DNA of 64,000 nucleotides from Hypomesus transpacificus (Eukaryota; Chordata; Actinopteri; Osmeriformes; Osmeridae). Positions within the stretch are counted from its first letter, which is position 1. Every line of letters begins with the position of its first letter. Below, in pieces: positions 1-27,367 of the stretch. The position numbers and the translations under genes were made by a program. The DNA lies in the NCBI RefSeq assembly GCF_021917145.1, contig NC_061062.1, forward strand, positions 6,530,160-6,594,159. Direction: 5' to 3'. Below the pieces are notes generated by a model. It saw only the letters and a list, made by a program, of their open reading frames with translations, was not told where the DNA came from and did not search any database.

Positions 1-350
1 TGCTAACCATGTCTGAACCATCTCTGAACCATGTGCTAACCATGTCTGAACCATCTCTGAACCATGTGCTAACCATGTCTGAACCATCTCTGAACCATGT
101 GCTAACCATGTTTGAACCATCTCTGAACCAGGTGCTAACCATGTCTGAACCATGTGCTAACCATGTCTGAACCATCTCTGAACCATGTCTGAACCATCTC
201 TGAACCATGTGCTAACCATGTCTGAACCATCTCTGAACCATGTCTGAACCATCTCTGAACCATGTGCTAACCATGTCTGAACCATCTCTGAACCATGTGC
301 TAACCATGTCTGAACCATGTGCTAACCATGTCTGAACCATCTCTGAACCA
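1..350. repeat. Minisatellite in a capn3 intron, 33-bp unit
   Basis: About ten imperfect copies of a 33-bp unit built from the words CTAACCATG, TCTGAACCAT and CTCTGAACCATG fill the intron right up to the splice acceptor of the first visible capn3 exon at 365. Some copies lack one half of the unit, which suggests replication slippage or unequal exchange. No coding sense is apparent. Confidence 0.9.
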
Positions 351-364
351 TGTGTGCTCCACAG

Positions 365-3300
365 CTCTAAGGAGTGGACCTCTCTGTCTAAGGGAGAGAA
401 GGATAAGCTGCATCACCAGAGTGCTGAGGACGGAGAGTTCTGGTGAGACCCATCGCCCACCACCACCCTCTCTCCTCCTCCAACCCCCCGTCCACTCCTC
501 CCCCTCCTTCTTGGTTTTTATTATAATTTATACTGTCAATTCAGGGTTTTCCACTGTCTAAATGGGGTTTTTACTGGCCAGTCATGGTTTTTACTAGCTA
601 GTTAAGGTTTATTCTGTCTAGCCATGGTTTCTACTGTCTAGTCATGGTTTCTACTGTCTAGTCATGGTTTTCTACTTTCCCTCTCCTGTGTCAGGATGTC
701 CTTTGAGGATTTCAGGAAGAATTACACCAAGATTGAGATCTGTAACTTGACGCCCGACGCCCTGGAGGATGATAAGATCCACAAATGGACCGTGTCTGTG
801 AACGAGGGCCGCTGGGTCAGGGGCTGCTCTGCCGGAGGCTGCAGGAACTACCCAGGTAGGAGACACACACCTGGGGGTTGGCCAGGTAGGAGACACACAC
901 CTGGGGGTTGGCCAGGTAGGAGACACACACCTGGGGGTTGGCCAGGTAGGAGACACACACCTGGGGGTTGGCCAGGTAGGAGACACACACCTGGGGGCTA
1001 ACAAGGTAGGAGACACACCTGGGGGCTAACAAGGTAGGAGACACACCTGGGGGCTAACAAGGTAGGAGACACACCTGGGGGCTAACAAGGTAGGAGACAC
1101 ACACCTGGGGGCTTGTAGGGCTCTGTTCTCTGCCATACTGCTTCAGTCAAATAATCCAACCAGGAGATTGTGGATCTGATCTGGTTGTTTCTTGCTTCTG
1201 CCCTCTGCCCCAACAGACACGTTCTGGACCAACCCTCAGTACCGCCTGCGTCTGCTGGAGGAGGATGACGACCCAGAGGACAACGAGGTGGCCTGCACCT
1301 TCGTGGTGACGCTGATGCAGAAGAACCGGCGGAAAGAACGCAAAATGGGCGCCAACCTCTACACCATCGGGTTCGCCATCTACGAGGTGCCGCCGAAAAG
1401 TCCACATGCGCGCCAAGTACACTCATCACCAAAACAAACATCCACACACACACGTCTACTACAACGATCACTGAAACACACGCATGTATGTATGGATACA
1501 CGCATCACCAAAACACATATCCATACCCACATGATGCATACTGATCTTGAGAAAGCCAGGATGTCTGCTTGTTGTAGGCCGTAAATTCTGCATGTTCACA
1601 GCTGGTTACTGTAATGTTTGATGTCATGAAAACGGGAAGATCTTCTTCAGTTCTACAACTCACTCTGCTCTCTGTCTCCCCCTAGGTTCCCAAGGAGGTA
1701 AGGAGGCATAAAGAGGAATCCCTCCATGGAGTCTTGACACAATATTAGTATATCCATTTCACCTTATGTGTCTCACTGCGTCTCACTTTCTATGTCTCTC
1801 TCCTCCTGTCTCTCTTCCTGTGTCTCTTCCCTCTCTCCCTGTGTCTTTTCCCCTCTCTCCCTGTGTCTCTCTCCCTGTGTCTCTTCCCTGTGTCTCTCTC
1901 CCTGTGTCTCTCTTCCTGTGTCTCTTCCCTCTCTCCCTGTGTCTTTTCCCCTCTCTCCCTGTGTCTCTCTCCCTGTGTCTCTTCCCTGTGTCTCTCTCCC
2001 TGTGTCTCTCTCCCTGTGTCTCTCTCCCTGTGTCTCTTCCCTCTCTCCCTGTGTCTTTTCCCCTCTCTCCCTGTGTCTCTCTCCCTGTGTCTCTCTCCTT
2101 CCTCTGGTCCGCGGTTCCAGATGCACGGTAACAAGCAGCACATGCAGAAGGACTTCTTCCTGGTAAACGCCTCGAAGGCCCGCTGCAAGGCCTACATCAA
2201 CCTGCGGGAGGTGACTCAGCGCTTCCGCCTCAGCCCCGGCGAGTACGTGATCGTGCCCTCCACCTACGAGCCCCACCAGGAGGGCGAGTTCATCCTCCGA
2301 GTCTTCTCCGAAAAGAGGAACACCTCAGAGTGAGTAGATGATGGAGGGAGGAAAGGAGGGGGAGGGGTGTGGAGGGAGGGAGGGACAGAGGAGGGGAGGG
2401 GTGATCCTGTGTAGTGGTTCTGAGGGGAGAAGAAGCCAGCGGTGTTGTAGCTAATCTGCAGTGTGATTCACATGCAGACATGCTCGATCCATTCTACTGG
2501 AGTATTTGCTCTCCTTTTTAGACAGAAAATACTCCAACAGCATGGACATATGACAGTGCCTTAGGTTGTGTCCAGATGGGGTGTTTCCCCCTGGAGTGTA
2601 TGCTCCTGTGTCTGGGATAGGGGTACCTGTGTGGGGTGGGGGGCGGGGGTTAGGGACGCCTGGGGCATGTTTGGATGGGGTTACAACCACCAAGGACAAA
2701 CAATTTTAACGGCGATTTGATTTGTAGAACTGGAAGAAATCGGCCCCAGTTCGAAGCTGTTATGGATTCTTTTTTAGGACAAGCGACATCCCATGTGGGC
2801 ATGCACCGGTAAACATTCTCTTTCAGTATTGAGAAACAGCCTGGAGGACTCCTGGAGGCACCTGCTCACACAGAGAAACTAGGAGAGCAGAGTGCCGCTC
2901 CGGAGAGTCACGACAGATACCTGATCTAGAGAGTTACAGGATAAACCAATTCTATAGAGTCAAAGCAGCACTAGAGAGTCACAGCACAGAGCTGATAGAG
3001 TCACAGCACATAGCTGATATAGAGTCACAGCACATAGCTGATAAAGAGTCAGAGCACATAGCTGATACAAATTCACAGCACATAGCTGATATAGAGTCAC
3101 AGCACATAGCTGATACAAAGTCACAGCACATAGCTGATATAGAGTCACAGCACATAGCTGATACAAAGTCACAGCACATAGTTGATATAGAGTCAGAGCA
3201 CATAGCTGATATAGAGTCACAGGACATAGCTGATATAGAGTCACAGCACATAGCTGATACAGAGTCACAGCACATAGATGATATAGAGTCAGAGCACATA

Positions 3301-6300
3301 GCTGATATAGAGTCAGAGCACATAGCGGATATAGAGTCACAGCATCAAGATGAGAGTCTGTTGGAAAGCCTTGCTCCCCTGCCGTGCACACATGGAGAGG
3401 AACAAGCTCCTCTGGTACAGGAACTTCACACAGGAAATGATCCCCAACAGCACAGGAAGTGCTCCACAGCACCACAGGAAGTGTTCCACACGGTACAGGA
3501 AGTGCTTCACAAAGTGTCACAGGAAGTGCTCCACATAGCACAAGAAATGCTCCACTCAACAGTAGGAAACCTCTTATGTTTTCAAGAGGAAACCCAAACA
3601 AACCTACTCTTGTCCATAAAGCAGGTGGTATATAAGATTGTGTTTACAGGATCACTGTGAGATGGTAAGAGTGTGGTATACTGGTCAATGATATAAAAGC
3701 GCCTGCTAAATGAGTAAAATATAAAAATGAATGGAACTGTGAGCCACCCACAATTTAATGTAGTATAATATAGTGCACAGGTTTACAGAATAGACACCCT
3801 AACAGAATGTCATTCATTTAAATTCCGGGATTAGATTGTAGTAATTCCTTATCATCAAGACAATCACTCACACACTAGTTTGATCATGAGTCTCATGATC
3901 CAGATGACTGCTGTCATAGTAACTGCTGTTTGTTGGTCTTCACTCAGGGAGATAGAGAACAGGATCGAGGCCGACCACCCAGTGGTGAGTAGCTTCGCCT
4001 CTCTTCATCACACGCCTTCTGGTCTCCCAGGAGATCACTTCTCTACTGTCTGGTTTCTGCTGTCTTTTCCAACTTGTCATATTTATCATTTGAATTGCTG
4101 ATGCGTCAGTTGACAAATAGGTGACCTCAGATATTATATCAGACACAGGTCTCTCTTTCTCTCCGTCCCCCCTCTCTCCCCCCTCCTCTCCTCCAGCCTG
4201 CCCCTGCCTCAGTAGGAGAGGAGAGTGATGAGGACCAGCAGTTCAGGAACATCTTTCAGGAGATAGCTGGAGATGTGAGTAGAGAGAGGACCAGGGGAGG
4301 GGAGGAGGGGGGATACATGGAGGGATAGATGGACATATGGATGGATGAAGTGTAGATGAACATCTCTGGTGAATTGAAGTTTGATCCTGTTTCGGTGTTT
4401 GGTTATTATGTGTATATTTACATAAATCTGGCATCCATGTGAACTCCAATTGCGTCCCTCCCTACACAGGAAATGGAAATCTCAGCCAACGAACTGAAGA
4501 ACGTCCTCAACAAGGTGGTTTCCCAACGTAAGAGCCAAAGCTTGATCATCTTAGTGACTGACTGGATAACAGTTCTGGTCTCCTCACCCACAGCTGTATC
4601 TCTCATCCATCTCTCCCCCTCGCTGCCCTTTCATCTCCTCACCTATCCTTCTCCCTCTCCTCCCCTCCTTCCTCCCCCCCCTCAGATAAGGACCTGAACA
4701 CAGAGGGCTTCAGTCTGGAGAGCTGCAGGAGTATGATAGCTCTGATGGACGTATCCTTTGTATCGAGTGCCCTAAGCGGGCTGTGACCCCTGACCCCTGG
4801 CTGTATGGTCTGCAGAGGAAGCCAGCTGTGACCCCTGACTGTATGGTCTGCAGAGGCAGCCAGCTGTGACCCCTGACTGTATGGTCTGCAGAGGCAGCCA
4901 GCTGTGACCCCTGACCCCTGGCTGTATGGTCTGCAGAGGCAGCCAGCTGTGACCCCTGACTGTATGGTCTGCAGAGGCAGCTAGCTGTGACTCCTGGCAG
5001 AGTCAGGAGTGCCTCACTAGCCCTGGCTGAACATATCAAGGTTGAGACAACAACATCATTACAACATGGAAGGTCGGATTTCATGGGACCAGTAGTGACT
5101 TGTCACCTTAGAAACAGAACCTAAAACTAACTATAAGCTAGTAGTTGCTAACTGTCGTTAAAACAAACCAAAACTGCAAACAATTGAAAACAATTTGCCA
5201 CAATTAGTTATGAAAATGTTGTTAGTCTCGTGAAATACATGATGCCAACCAACTTGTAGGCACGTATTCAAGTACAGGCTAAATTTACTTCAGCAAAATA
5301 CACAAAGGTATTGAGTCTGTGTCTCATCCATCATAAATGTATCCTAGTTACTGACCTGACACGCCCTCTACACCACACACACACGCACAACACAACCACA
5401 CTACACACAACCACACAGTGGTCAACAGACTGTCCAGCTATGATACAAACATGATCAAATCATTTGGGCCTGAGATCAGTAATACAGTTGGTTCTTTTGA
5501 GCCGGCAGTCCGTGACACACACACACACACATGGTGGTGTCCTTAACTGTGTGCGTAGATGGACGGGACAGGCAGGCTCAACCTGCAGGAGTTCAGACAC
5601 CTCTGGAACAAGATCAAGCAGTGGCAGGTGACCAGCACAGCTCAACACTCAGCCCACAGTCATCCAAACCGACATACTAGAAAATCCAGCTGAAAATCTA
5701 AGATCAGAGTTCGAACCGTATTTCAGTGGTCACCTTCATGTGTTTCCGGGTGAGAAGGTTCTGATTCGGAACGTTGTCTTTCTTTCACCAGGGAATCTTT
5801 AAACATTACAATGCAGACCAGACTGGTAGCATCAACAGTTACGAGATGAGGAACGCTGTCAACGATGCAGGTAACAGCCCCTCCCCCCCAACACACACAC
5901 CACACACACCGTAAGACCACAAGCAAAATCCAAGAAGCGTTGTTTTCCAAAGAGATTTCCACAGCCTGTTCAGTGTGCTCCATGCATTTACATTTGACTC
6001 TGTAAATGTTCTTGTCACTGTACAGTCATGAGTCTTATGTTCCGCTCAGGCTTCCGTCTCAACAACCAGCTCTATGACATCATCACCATGCGCTACGCCA
6101 ACGAGAGCATGAACATCGACTTTGACAGCTTCATCAGCTGTCTGGTGCGTCTGGAGGCCATGTTCAGTAAGTACTGCCCCCCGTCCCCCCGTCGGCACAC
6201 ACCCCACCCGCCCCCCCAGCATGCTCCCCCGCCCCCCCCTCCAGTTCCTGACGCCGTCTGCTGTCTCTCCCCACAGGGGCATTCCAGGCCTTCGACCAGG

Positions 6301-6451
6301 AGGGCGACGGGACGATCAGTCTGAGCGTCCTGGAGGTAAGATCTCTGCTTGACGTGCTTCAGTGTTGAGGGGCTTGTGGGCCCGTGGGCGCTAACCCCTC
6401 TCTCTCTTCCTCTCTTCCGTACAGTGGCTCCAGCTGACCATGTATGCCTAG
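365..6451 (+). CDS. capn3: Calpain 3, C-terminal half (5' half outside the window)
   Basis: Muscle-type calcium-dependent cysteine protease; this part encodes the C2-like domain and the penta-EF-hand domain. Exons: 365-442, 695-855, 1217-1386, 1686-1697, 2121-2329, 3948-3984, 4197-4274, 4470-4527, 4686-4750, 5559-5627, 5792-5870, 6050-6166, 6277-6335, 6425-6451; phases agree and give about 406 residues to a TAG stop. Recognisable stretches include [51 protein letters not shown] and the terminal [10 protein letters not shown]-hand loops are visible as [18 protein letters not shown] and DQEGDGTIS. The fourth exon is only 12 nt (VPKE). The IS2 linker between the C2-like and EF-hand domains is very short here and shows no lysine-rich nuclear signal, unlike human CAPN3. 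The tail-to-tail neighbour znf106 matches human gene order, which supports capn3 over other calpains. The catalytic domain is not in view. Confidence 0.95.
586..684. repeat. Short tandem repeat before a capn3 acceptor
   Basis: Four to five degenerate copies of a roughly 25-bp unit containing CTGTCTAGTCATGGTTT lie immediately upstream of the acceptor for the exon at 695. They may form part of the branch-point and pyrimidine region. Confidence 0.75.
853..1110. repeat. Minisatellite containing the capn3 5' splice site
   Basis: Starting at the last bases of the exon ending at 855, a 30-bp unit (CAGGTAGGAGACACACACCT plus a G-rich end) occurs five times. Four or five copies of a shorter 28-bp variant in which CAGGTAGG is replaced by AAGGTAGG follow. 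Every unit repeats a good 5' splice-site match, so the true donor is the first of about nine. Confidence 0.92.
1790..2105. repeat. Pyrimidine-rich minisatellite before a capn3 acceptor
   Basis: A repeat of CTCCCTGTGTCTCT words, with higher-order blocks that recur two or three times, runs to within about 15 bp of the acceptor at 2120. It is a greatly expanded polypyrimidine tract. Reading frames in both directions are open only because the repeat is simple. Confidence 0.9.
2955..3347. repeat. 24-bp minisatellite in a capn3 intron
   Basis: About 16 copies of a 24-bp unit (core GAGTCACAGCACATAGCTGA) lie in the 1.6-kb intron where human capn3 carries the exons encoding IS2. A long minus-strand reading frame through it is an artefact of a repeat length divisible by three. 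Confidence 0.9.
4780..5010. repeat. 38-bp minisatellite just after a capn3 exon
   Basis: Five copies of a unit of about 38 bp containing GCTGTGACCCCTGACTG and TATGGTCTGCAGAGGCAGCC start 30 bp downstream of the donor at 4751. Confidence 0.88.
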
Positions 6452-7301
6452 ACAGGCCCCTCCCCCATCCTCTCCCAGGTGAGGAGCCAGGCAGCCTCGC
6501 CGCTCACTCAGAACCGCCCCGCTCCTCCACACACACTCCAACCCCCCACCGAGCCACCCTACACACACACACACCCTCGCTCCATCCTTCTTCTACCATC
6601 CCCCCCTCTTCCTTACTCACTTCCTCCTGACCTCCCTCCTTCCCTTCCTTCCTTCCCTCTCTCTCTCCACTCCCTCCTTGCAGGTCTCAGGCTTCTTAGA
6701 TATCTCAGCCTCGTCCTTCTTCCGAAGCGCGCAGTCTCACTGGAGTCATCCGCCTTGTTTTTTCTTTTTTTTATTGACCACAACCATACCACATGTTCCG
6801 TATCATTTTCTCAGGCATCAAACACACACAACCTCTCTTTTTCTGTCATTATACCTCTCAGCCTCCTTCTAGTCATCCATCTCTTTCACTGTTCATCTCT
6901 CTGAGAGACTTCTGCTTAACCCCCGCCCTCCCCCCACACCACCTTTGACCTTTCTCATACCAAACCGACCCAAAGCCCTCTCTTCAACATCGCTTCGGTG
7001 AGCTGCTCATGGGTGGACCGGGAGGACCGGGTGTGGGGCAGCCTCCTCCACCTTCTCCCTGCCCCAGGGGGCGAGGTGGCAGCGGCCTGGGGGGCCCCAA
7101 CCCTGCGCTCCGCCGGGGGGGGAAGGAGAGCCAGACCGCCCCTGGCGTGAACACCAGAGGACTCCCTCAGCAGGCACACTCACGGTCACTATGGAGCCCA
7201 AATGACACGGCTATGGGTTGGACATTTTTAGTTTTTTTTTTGTGGTTTCTAATTAAAGCTTTGGTCAAATGAGTGTATTGCATTTTTAACCCTTTTAAAC
7301 A

Positions 7302-7307
7302 AATAAA
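7302..7307 (+). terminator. Candidate capn3 polyadenylation signal
   Basis: An AATAAA lies about 850 bp after the capn3 stop, in an AT-rich stretch. A second AATAAA at about 7425 and a third at about 7607 are alternatives. Which one is used cannot be told from sequence. Confidence 0.5.
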
Positions 7308-8561
7308 TGATTGTGTAGTTACTGGTTTGACTGTAACTGAAGGGGGGTAGTGTGGTTCACTTCTCTTCATGTAGGGGACAGGAACAAGGAATACCTGTGA
7401 ACTGACTAGTGCTCCAAGTGACTAATAATAAATCCTTAAAAAAAAAAGTTTTCATGCACATAAACAACATTGCAAATGAAAGGCAAAGGACCCAAAACAC
7501 TTCCCAAATATTTTTTCTTTGCGATATTTTATCTGAACTTTTATTTATATTGCACTTACTTGCATATTTCGGTACAAAACATCTGTTAAAAGTTAACAAC
7601 TTTTGAAATAAACTTGTCAAAGAAACTCAGGAATGACAGGTAAGAGTTCAATTGCATGCTTTCCCCAGCCTTAAAACAGCGAGGAGACAAGTGGGGAGCC
7701 CGTCTGGGAAGGCCAGGGGCCTGGAAGGTCGACCGAGATCTCAACCCACCCAAACCGGTCCGACCCAACCAAGCAAACCGCCACCACAGCAGGTGTGTCT
7801 TCACAACTGCTTCTTCATCACACTGATAAAAACTGAATGTAAAGGAGTATAGTTGTGTTGTCTTTTGTTTAAAGCAGTTTTACGTCGGTAAAAAAAAGGC
7901 ATATTAAGTGAGCTTTGCTCCAGTTCTATGTGTTGTAAGGGGTGAAGTATGGCACAGGGCCTTGTGTTCCTCCAGCATCTCCTTCACACACTTCCTCTCA
8001 GACCAGCCTGCTCTTCCTAAAGAAGCCTCGGCGTAGTACAGCTTCCTCCCATCTTCCTCCTCGTAAAAAGGATCCCAGAGTCAAGGAGCTCTATAACAGG
8101 ATCACAGCTATATAAAATCACTACCCAAGATATAAGCTCACTCATTCATGGGAATAACAGAAAGGGATGACTTCGTAATCATCTCTACAATGAGGACTAA
8201 ATCTCACACACACACACATTCACACATGGAAACACACACTACTACTCCTCTAAAACGCCTCTAAACCTCCGCTTAACTTTCACGGCAAACCTAAATCTTC
8301 ACAGACCAAGTTACCATGTTGCACCAAATTCTTTCATCACAATCCTAATATTCGGTGAGCAACATCCAAAATAAAATATTAAAACCCATCAAAAAATTAC
8401 CAACAGAAGTTAGTAAAGGGTTTTCATGGAAAAAAAGAAATTAAATGGGTAAACTTTCTTCCACTTCAATTAAACTTTTCTAAACTCACACAAAAAGCAC
8501 ACCATTGCACTTATTATGGCCTTGAATTTCTGCAATGAAATCTTACAAGAAGTTTCATGCA

Positions 8562-8567
8562 TTTATT
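8562..8567 (-). terminator. Candidate znf106 polyadenylation signal
   Basis: TTTATT on the + strand reads AATAAA for znf106, about 740 nt beyond its stop. A second candidate at 7540-7545 would give a 1.8-kb 3' UTR overlapping the capn3 tail. Confidence 0.35.
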
Positions 8568-8968
8568 TTACCACACTGACTGACTACATGAAGATCAAGA
8601 AAAAAACAAAACAAAAATAATTGTCTAAAAGTGTATCGCTCAAAACAACACGTCCCGGTTGTACTCAAAACACAAACGATTCTCTAAACCCATGCCATAC
8701 AGGACACAACCGGGTTGTAAAACGGGATTTGGTACGTTTTGGGCCGTTTGAAAGGAAAACATGACAATCACTCTTAATACCTGTACCCAAGTTTCTCTTT
8801 GATAGTTTCTGCCTGGTGTTTGGTCTGAGCGCGGCAGAGAGGACAGTACTGTGCACGTTCAGAGACACAGGATACAAAAGAGACAGAAGTGTTTGTGAAA
8901 GGTAGAAAACAAACGAACAGCATCCGTCACTGGACTGGCAACACATGGTGCAGTTGGCCTGGTGATTA

Positions 8969-24524
<15,556 letters not shown>

Positions 24525-27367
24525 GTTGGACGTTGGTGTGTTAGGCCATTACTGTAAAAAATATAACAATAATGTCTTAATTTAGCCCTTATCCAAAGCA
24601 ACATACAGCGGGGGATTTGAACCCGCAACTACTCTATCTGCAGTGGCATGCTCTGCCGCAGACACAGGGATGATATGATCAGTGAGTCCAGATCCACAGA
24701 CCCAGCGAGTGCTACACTGGAGGGTTTAGTAACGCTGCTTATAAATAGCAAGCTTCAGCCTCAGCCGCCTGTGGTATTGACTATGTTAACGCACTAAATC
24801 TGTCCAGGTATGCAGGCCTGCTGCCTGTTATCATGTTAGCATCTGAGGCTGTGTGTGCAAGGGCACTGGTTTGAACATTGGTGGGGACAAGGGTTTCTCC
24901 TCGTCCTATTGGCTAACACCACCCTCTCTGCTGGTCGTTATCAATGGGGACATTTCGATGGTGCCTTGACATTGGTAGGGACACGTCCCCACTGTGCGTC
25001 CCTACAGCCACAACTATGAGTGTGTGGGACTGGAGCGAACCCTGCTTCCCTACCCAGGAGGAGAGCAGAGCAGAGCAGAGGGTTTCACTACCCTTCCCCC
25101 CCCCCCCCCTTCCCCTCCAGACCACCTGGCTCTTCAACAACAGGCTCGAGTCAGTGCCAACCCCGAACAGGCCTGGATGCCAGTTCTGAGCCTGGCCCGG
25201 TCCACGTTCCAGCTCCAGTCTGCTGACCCAGCAGCTCCCGGGCCCAGGGTCCTGGGAGGGCCCACACATGCTCAGCCTTCACCGGGCACGGCGGGCCAAC
25301 ACTCTGGGCATACCGTCACCGTCTGGCAATCTGAATGCTTCACAATCCTGCGCTTCATCTTGACTGTGTTGAAAGTACAACTTGGCCAGAAAGGCCACCT
25401 TTGACATGTTTGCAACAGCGTGGAAATCTATGTTGAAACAACTTTACTTCAACAACATACACAACTTTATTTAAACACCACAGCCTATATGCGGATGAAT
25501 GCCAGGCCATCATCCCTATGTAGCCTTCATTATGGTGTTGATTGGCCATACAAAGTCCTTCTCTCACTAACAATCATAGGTCAAGTTTGACTTTTATCAA
25601 AGCTATAATTGGAGGATAATCCCATCACACCGAGTAAAACGCTGAGAGCAGGCAGCTTTCCCATCTACTGAAGAGGTGCTTGGTCTAAACCCAGTAAACG
25701 GAGGGTGGACGGAGACCCCTGGAGATAAGACGTGTTGTTGACCGAACCGCCTGATGACCAGGCCTACTATCTTGTGAACGGAGCTTTGCATCAAACAACA
25801 AGATGGGTTCCATTATATAAACAATGATTACCTACAAACTCAATCATGACGACTACTACTGTGTTTACCTTTACAAGTTACTAGCTAGCTGTGCATGTAC
25901 CCAAGCTGCGCTTATTACTGTCAAGATACAATAACAATGCACGAGAGGGCTTGTACTGGCACACCCACACTGTAACAATAACTTCCTCCATTGCAATGGG
26001 AAGGTAGTCTATGATAGTAGATATAGCGCGCTGCCTTTGTTTACATAATGGATAGTAGGCTAGTAGTAGAGAACTAGCACTAGCTATCACTGGTTAGCAT
26101 CACGCCATGTAGCTACGCTGAACCATGGAATATAGAGCTAACCAAAGCAAAACCATTTAACCAGGCACAGGTAGCAGTTAGCTAAATAATATAACGCGCA
26201 TTATTTAACAACAACAGATACAAAGTTCGCAGGTTTGCAGGACATGGGAGACTAAGTCCTTTTGCTAGCTAACATGTAGTCTAGCTCGCTAATAACGTGT
26301 GCATGAGATGCATAGGCCAGGGCTAGCTAGCTAGCTAGGTAGATTAGTATTACTACTGTACTAGGCTAGCTGGTTTTAAGTTTGTTATCCTGCTAACCAA
26401 ACAAATAGCAGGGTCTGACTAAGTAAATCAACAATTCTAGCAACATATACCGCTACATAAAAAAACTGAAATTGTTAATTTATTGCGTTATGCTTATTAT
26501 TTTGATGTAAAATATCTACCGTCATAACTTCCCAACTAGCGCTTCAAGCAGTAGCTTACTTCCCGTACACAGCTGTGGTAACTCAGCCACTCCCCCTCCG
26601 GCAGCATGGCACTTGAGTGTGAGTAGGTGTGTTCACGAACATTAGCGTTCTGGTAAGGACTTTACAAGACTCGTTAAAGCAGGTAACTTTATTGATAAGT
26701 TTATTGAATTTCAAGTAATTTCCAGTCAGAAGTAAAGTAGTTCAAAACATTTTTTAACGAAAAGTAAGTCACATAGATGTAACAATATCCATGAGTGGAA
26801 AGTTCCCTTTTTAACTCATCATACAGTTCAGTTACACTAAATAAGAAGTTTCCCTTTTCAAAAGTGATTCCCTTACAAGGAATTTCCAACTTTACATATG
26901 TACTGTCAGTCCAAGTATAAGTTAGTGTTCAGCAACAGGGTTGGTATATTTCACCTGCCTACAAACTTCAGAAACATGGATTGCACATAAATATATCAAA
27001 TGGAACATTAGTGCTATGAATATCATTGAAATGGAATGGCAAAATTTAACTTGCTGGAAAAATTGCCAGTACACTATACATTTTAAACTGCCTACACTAT
27101 ACATTTTAAACTGCCCAAGTATTTCAAAAGCAGCATGAGCCTAGGTTGAATATAGGAAATATGTTATGAGTAAGTGTTTCAAAATGTTGTTTGTGCACGT
27201 AACATGGACATAATCTATGAAGCTGACTGGCCAGTGTGATGACTTCGAATCTCAAAGTATAAAATGATGACACAAAATCATAAAATATGTAAATATAACC
27301 CATTTCCTGTGCAATTTATATAATTTCCTGTATAGCATCTAGGCTAGATGCTTTGCTAGCCTGCATT
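24525..27367. other. znf106 5' region and pacc1 3' region
   Basis: Besides the SINE fragment I see no supported exon. The znf106 promoter and untranslated first exon should lie here. The GC-richer stretch near 26560-26620 just before an AT-rich block is a candidate. 26300-26400 is rich in CTAGCTAGCTAG. The right end should hold the pacc1 3' UTR. Confidence 0.45.
24581..24662 (-). mobile_element. tRNA-derived SINE fragment
   Basis: On the minus strand the piece reads a B-box-like GGGTTCAAATCCC followed by CTGTATGTTGCTTTGGATAA, the layout of teleost tRNA-derived SINEs. It lies just upstream of the first coding exon of znf106. Confidence 0.6.

Noticed and set aside
1766-2333. Overlapping Cys/Ser/Leu and Arg/Glu frames
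   Set aside because: Product of the pyrimidine-rich repeat; only 2121-2329 is a capn3 exon.
2827-2930. Extra capn3 exon after CTTTCAG
   Set aside because: No frame through it joins the flanking exons in phase while giving calpain-like residues; the exon at 3948 continues the protein directly.
2960-3601. Minus-strand frame of over 200 codons with a YQLCAVTL-like repeat
   Set aside because: A 24-bp repeat is open in several frames by arithmetic; no splice or start context and no family similarity.
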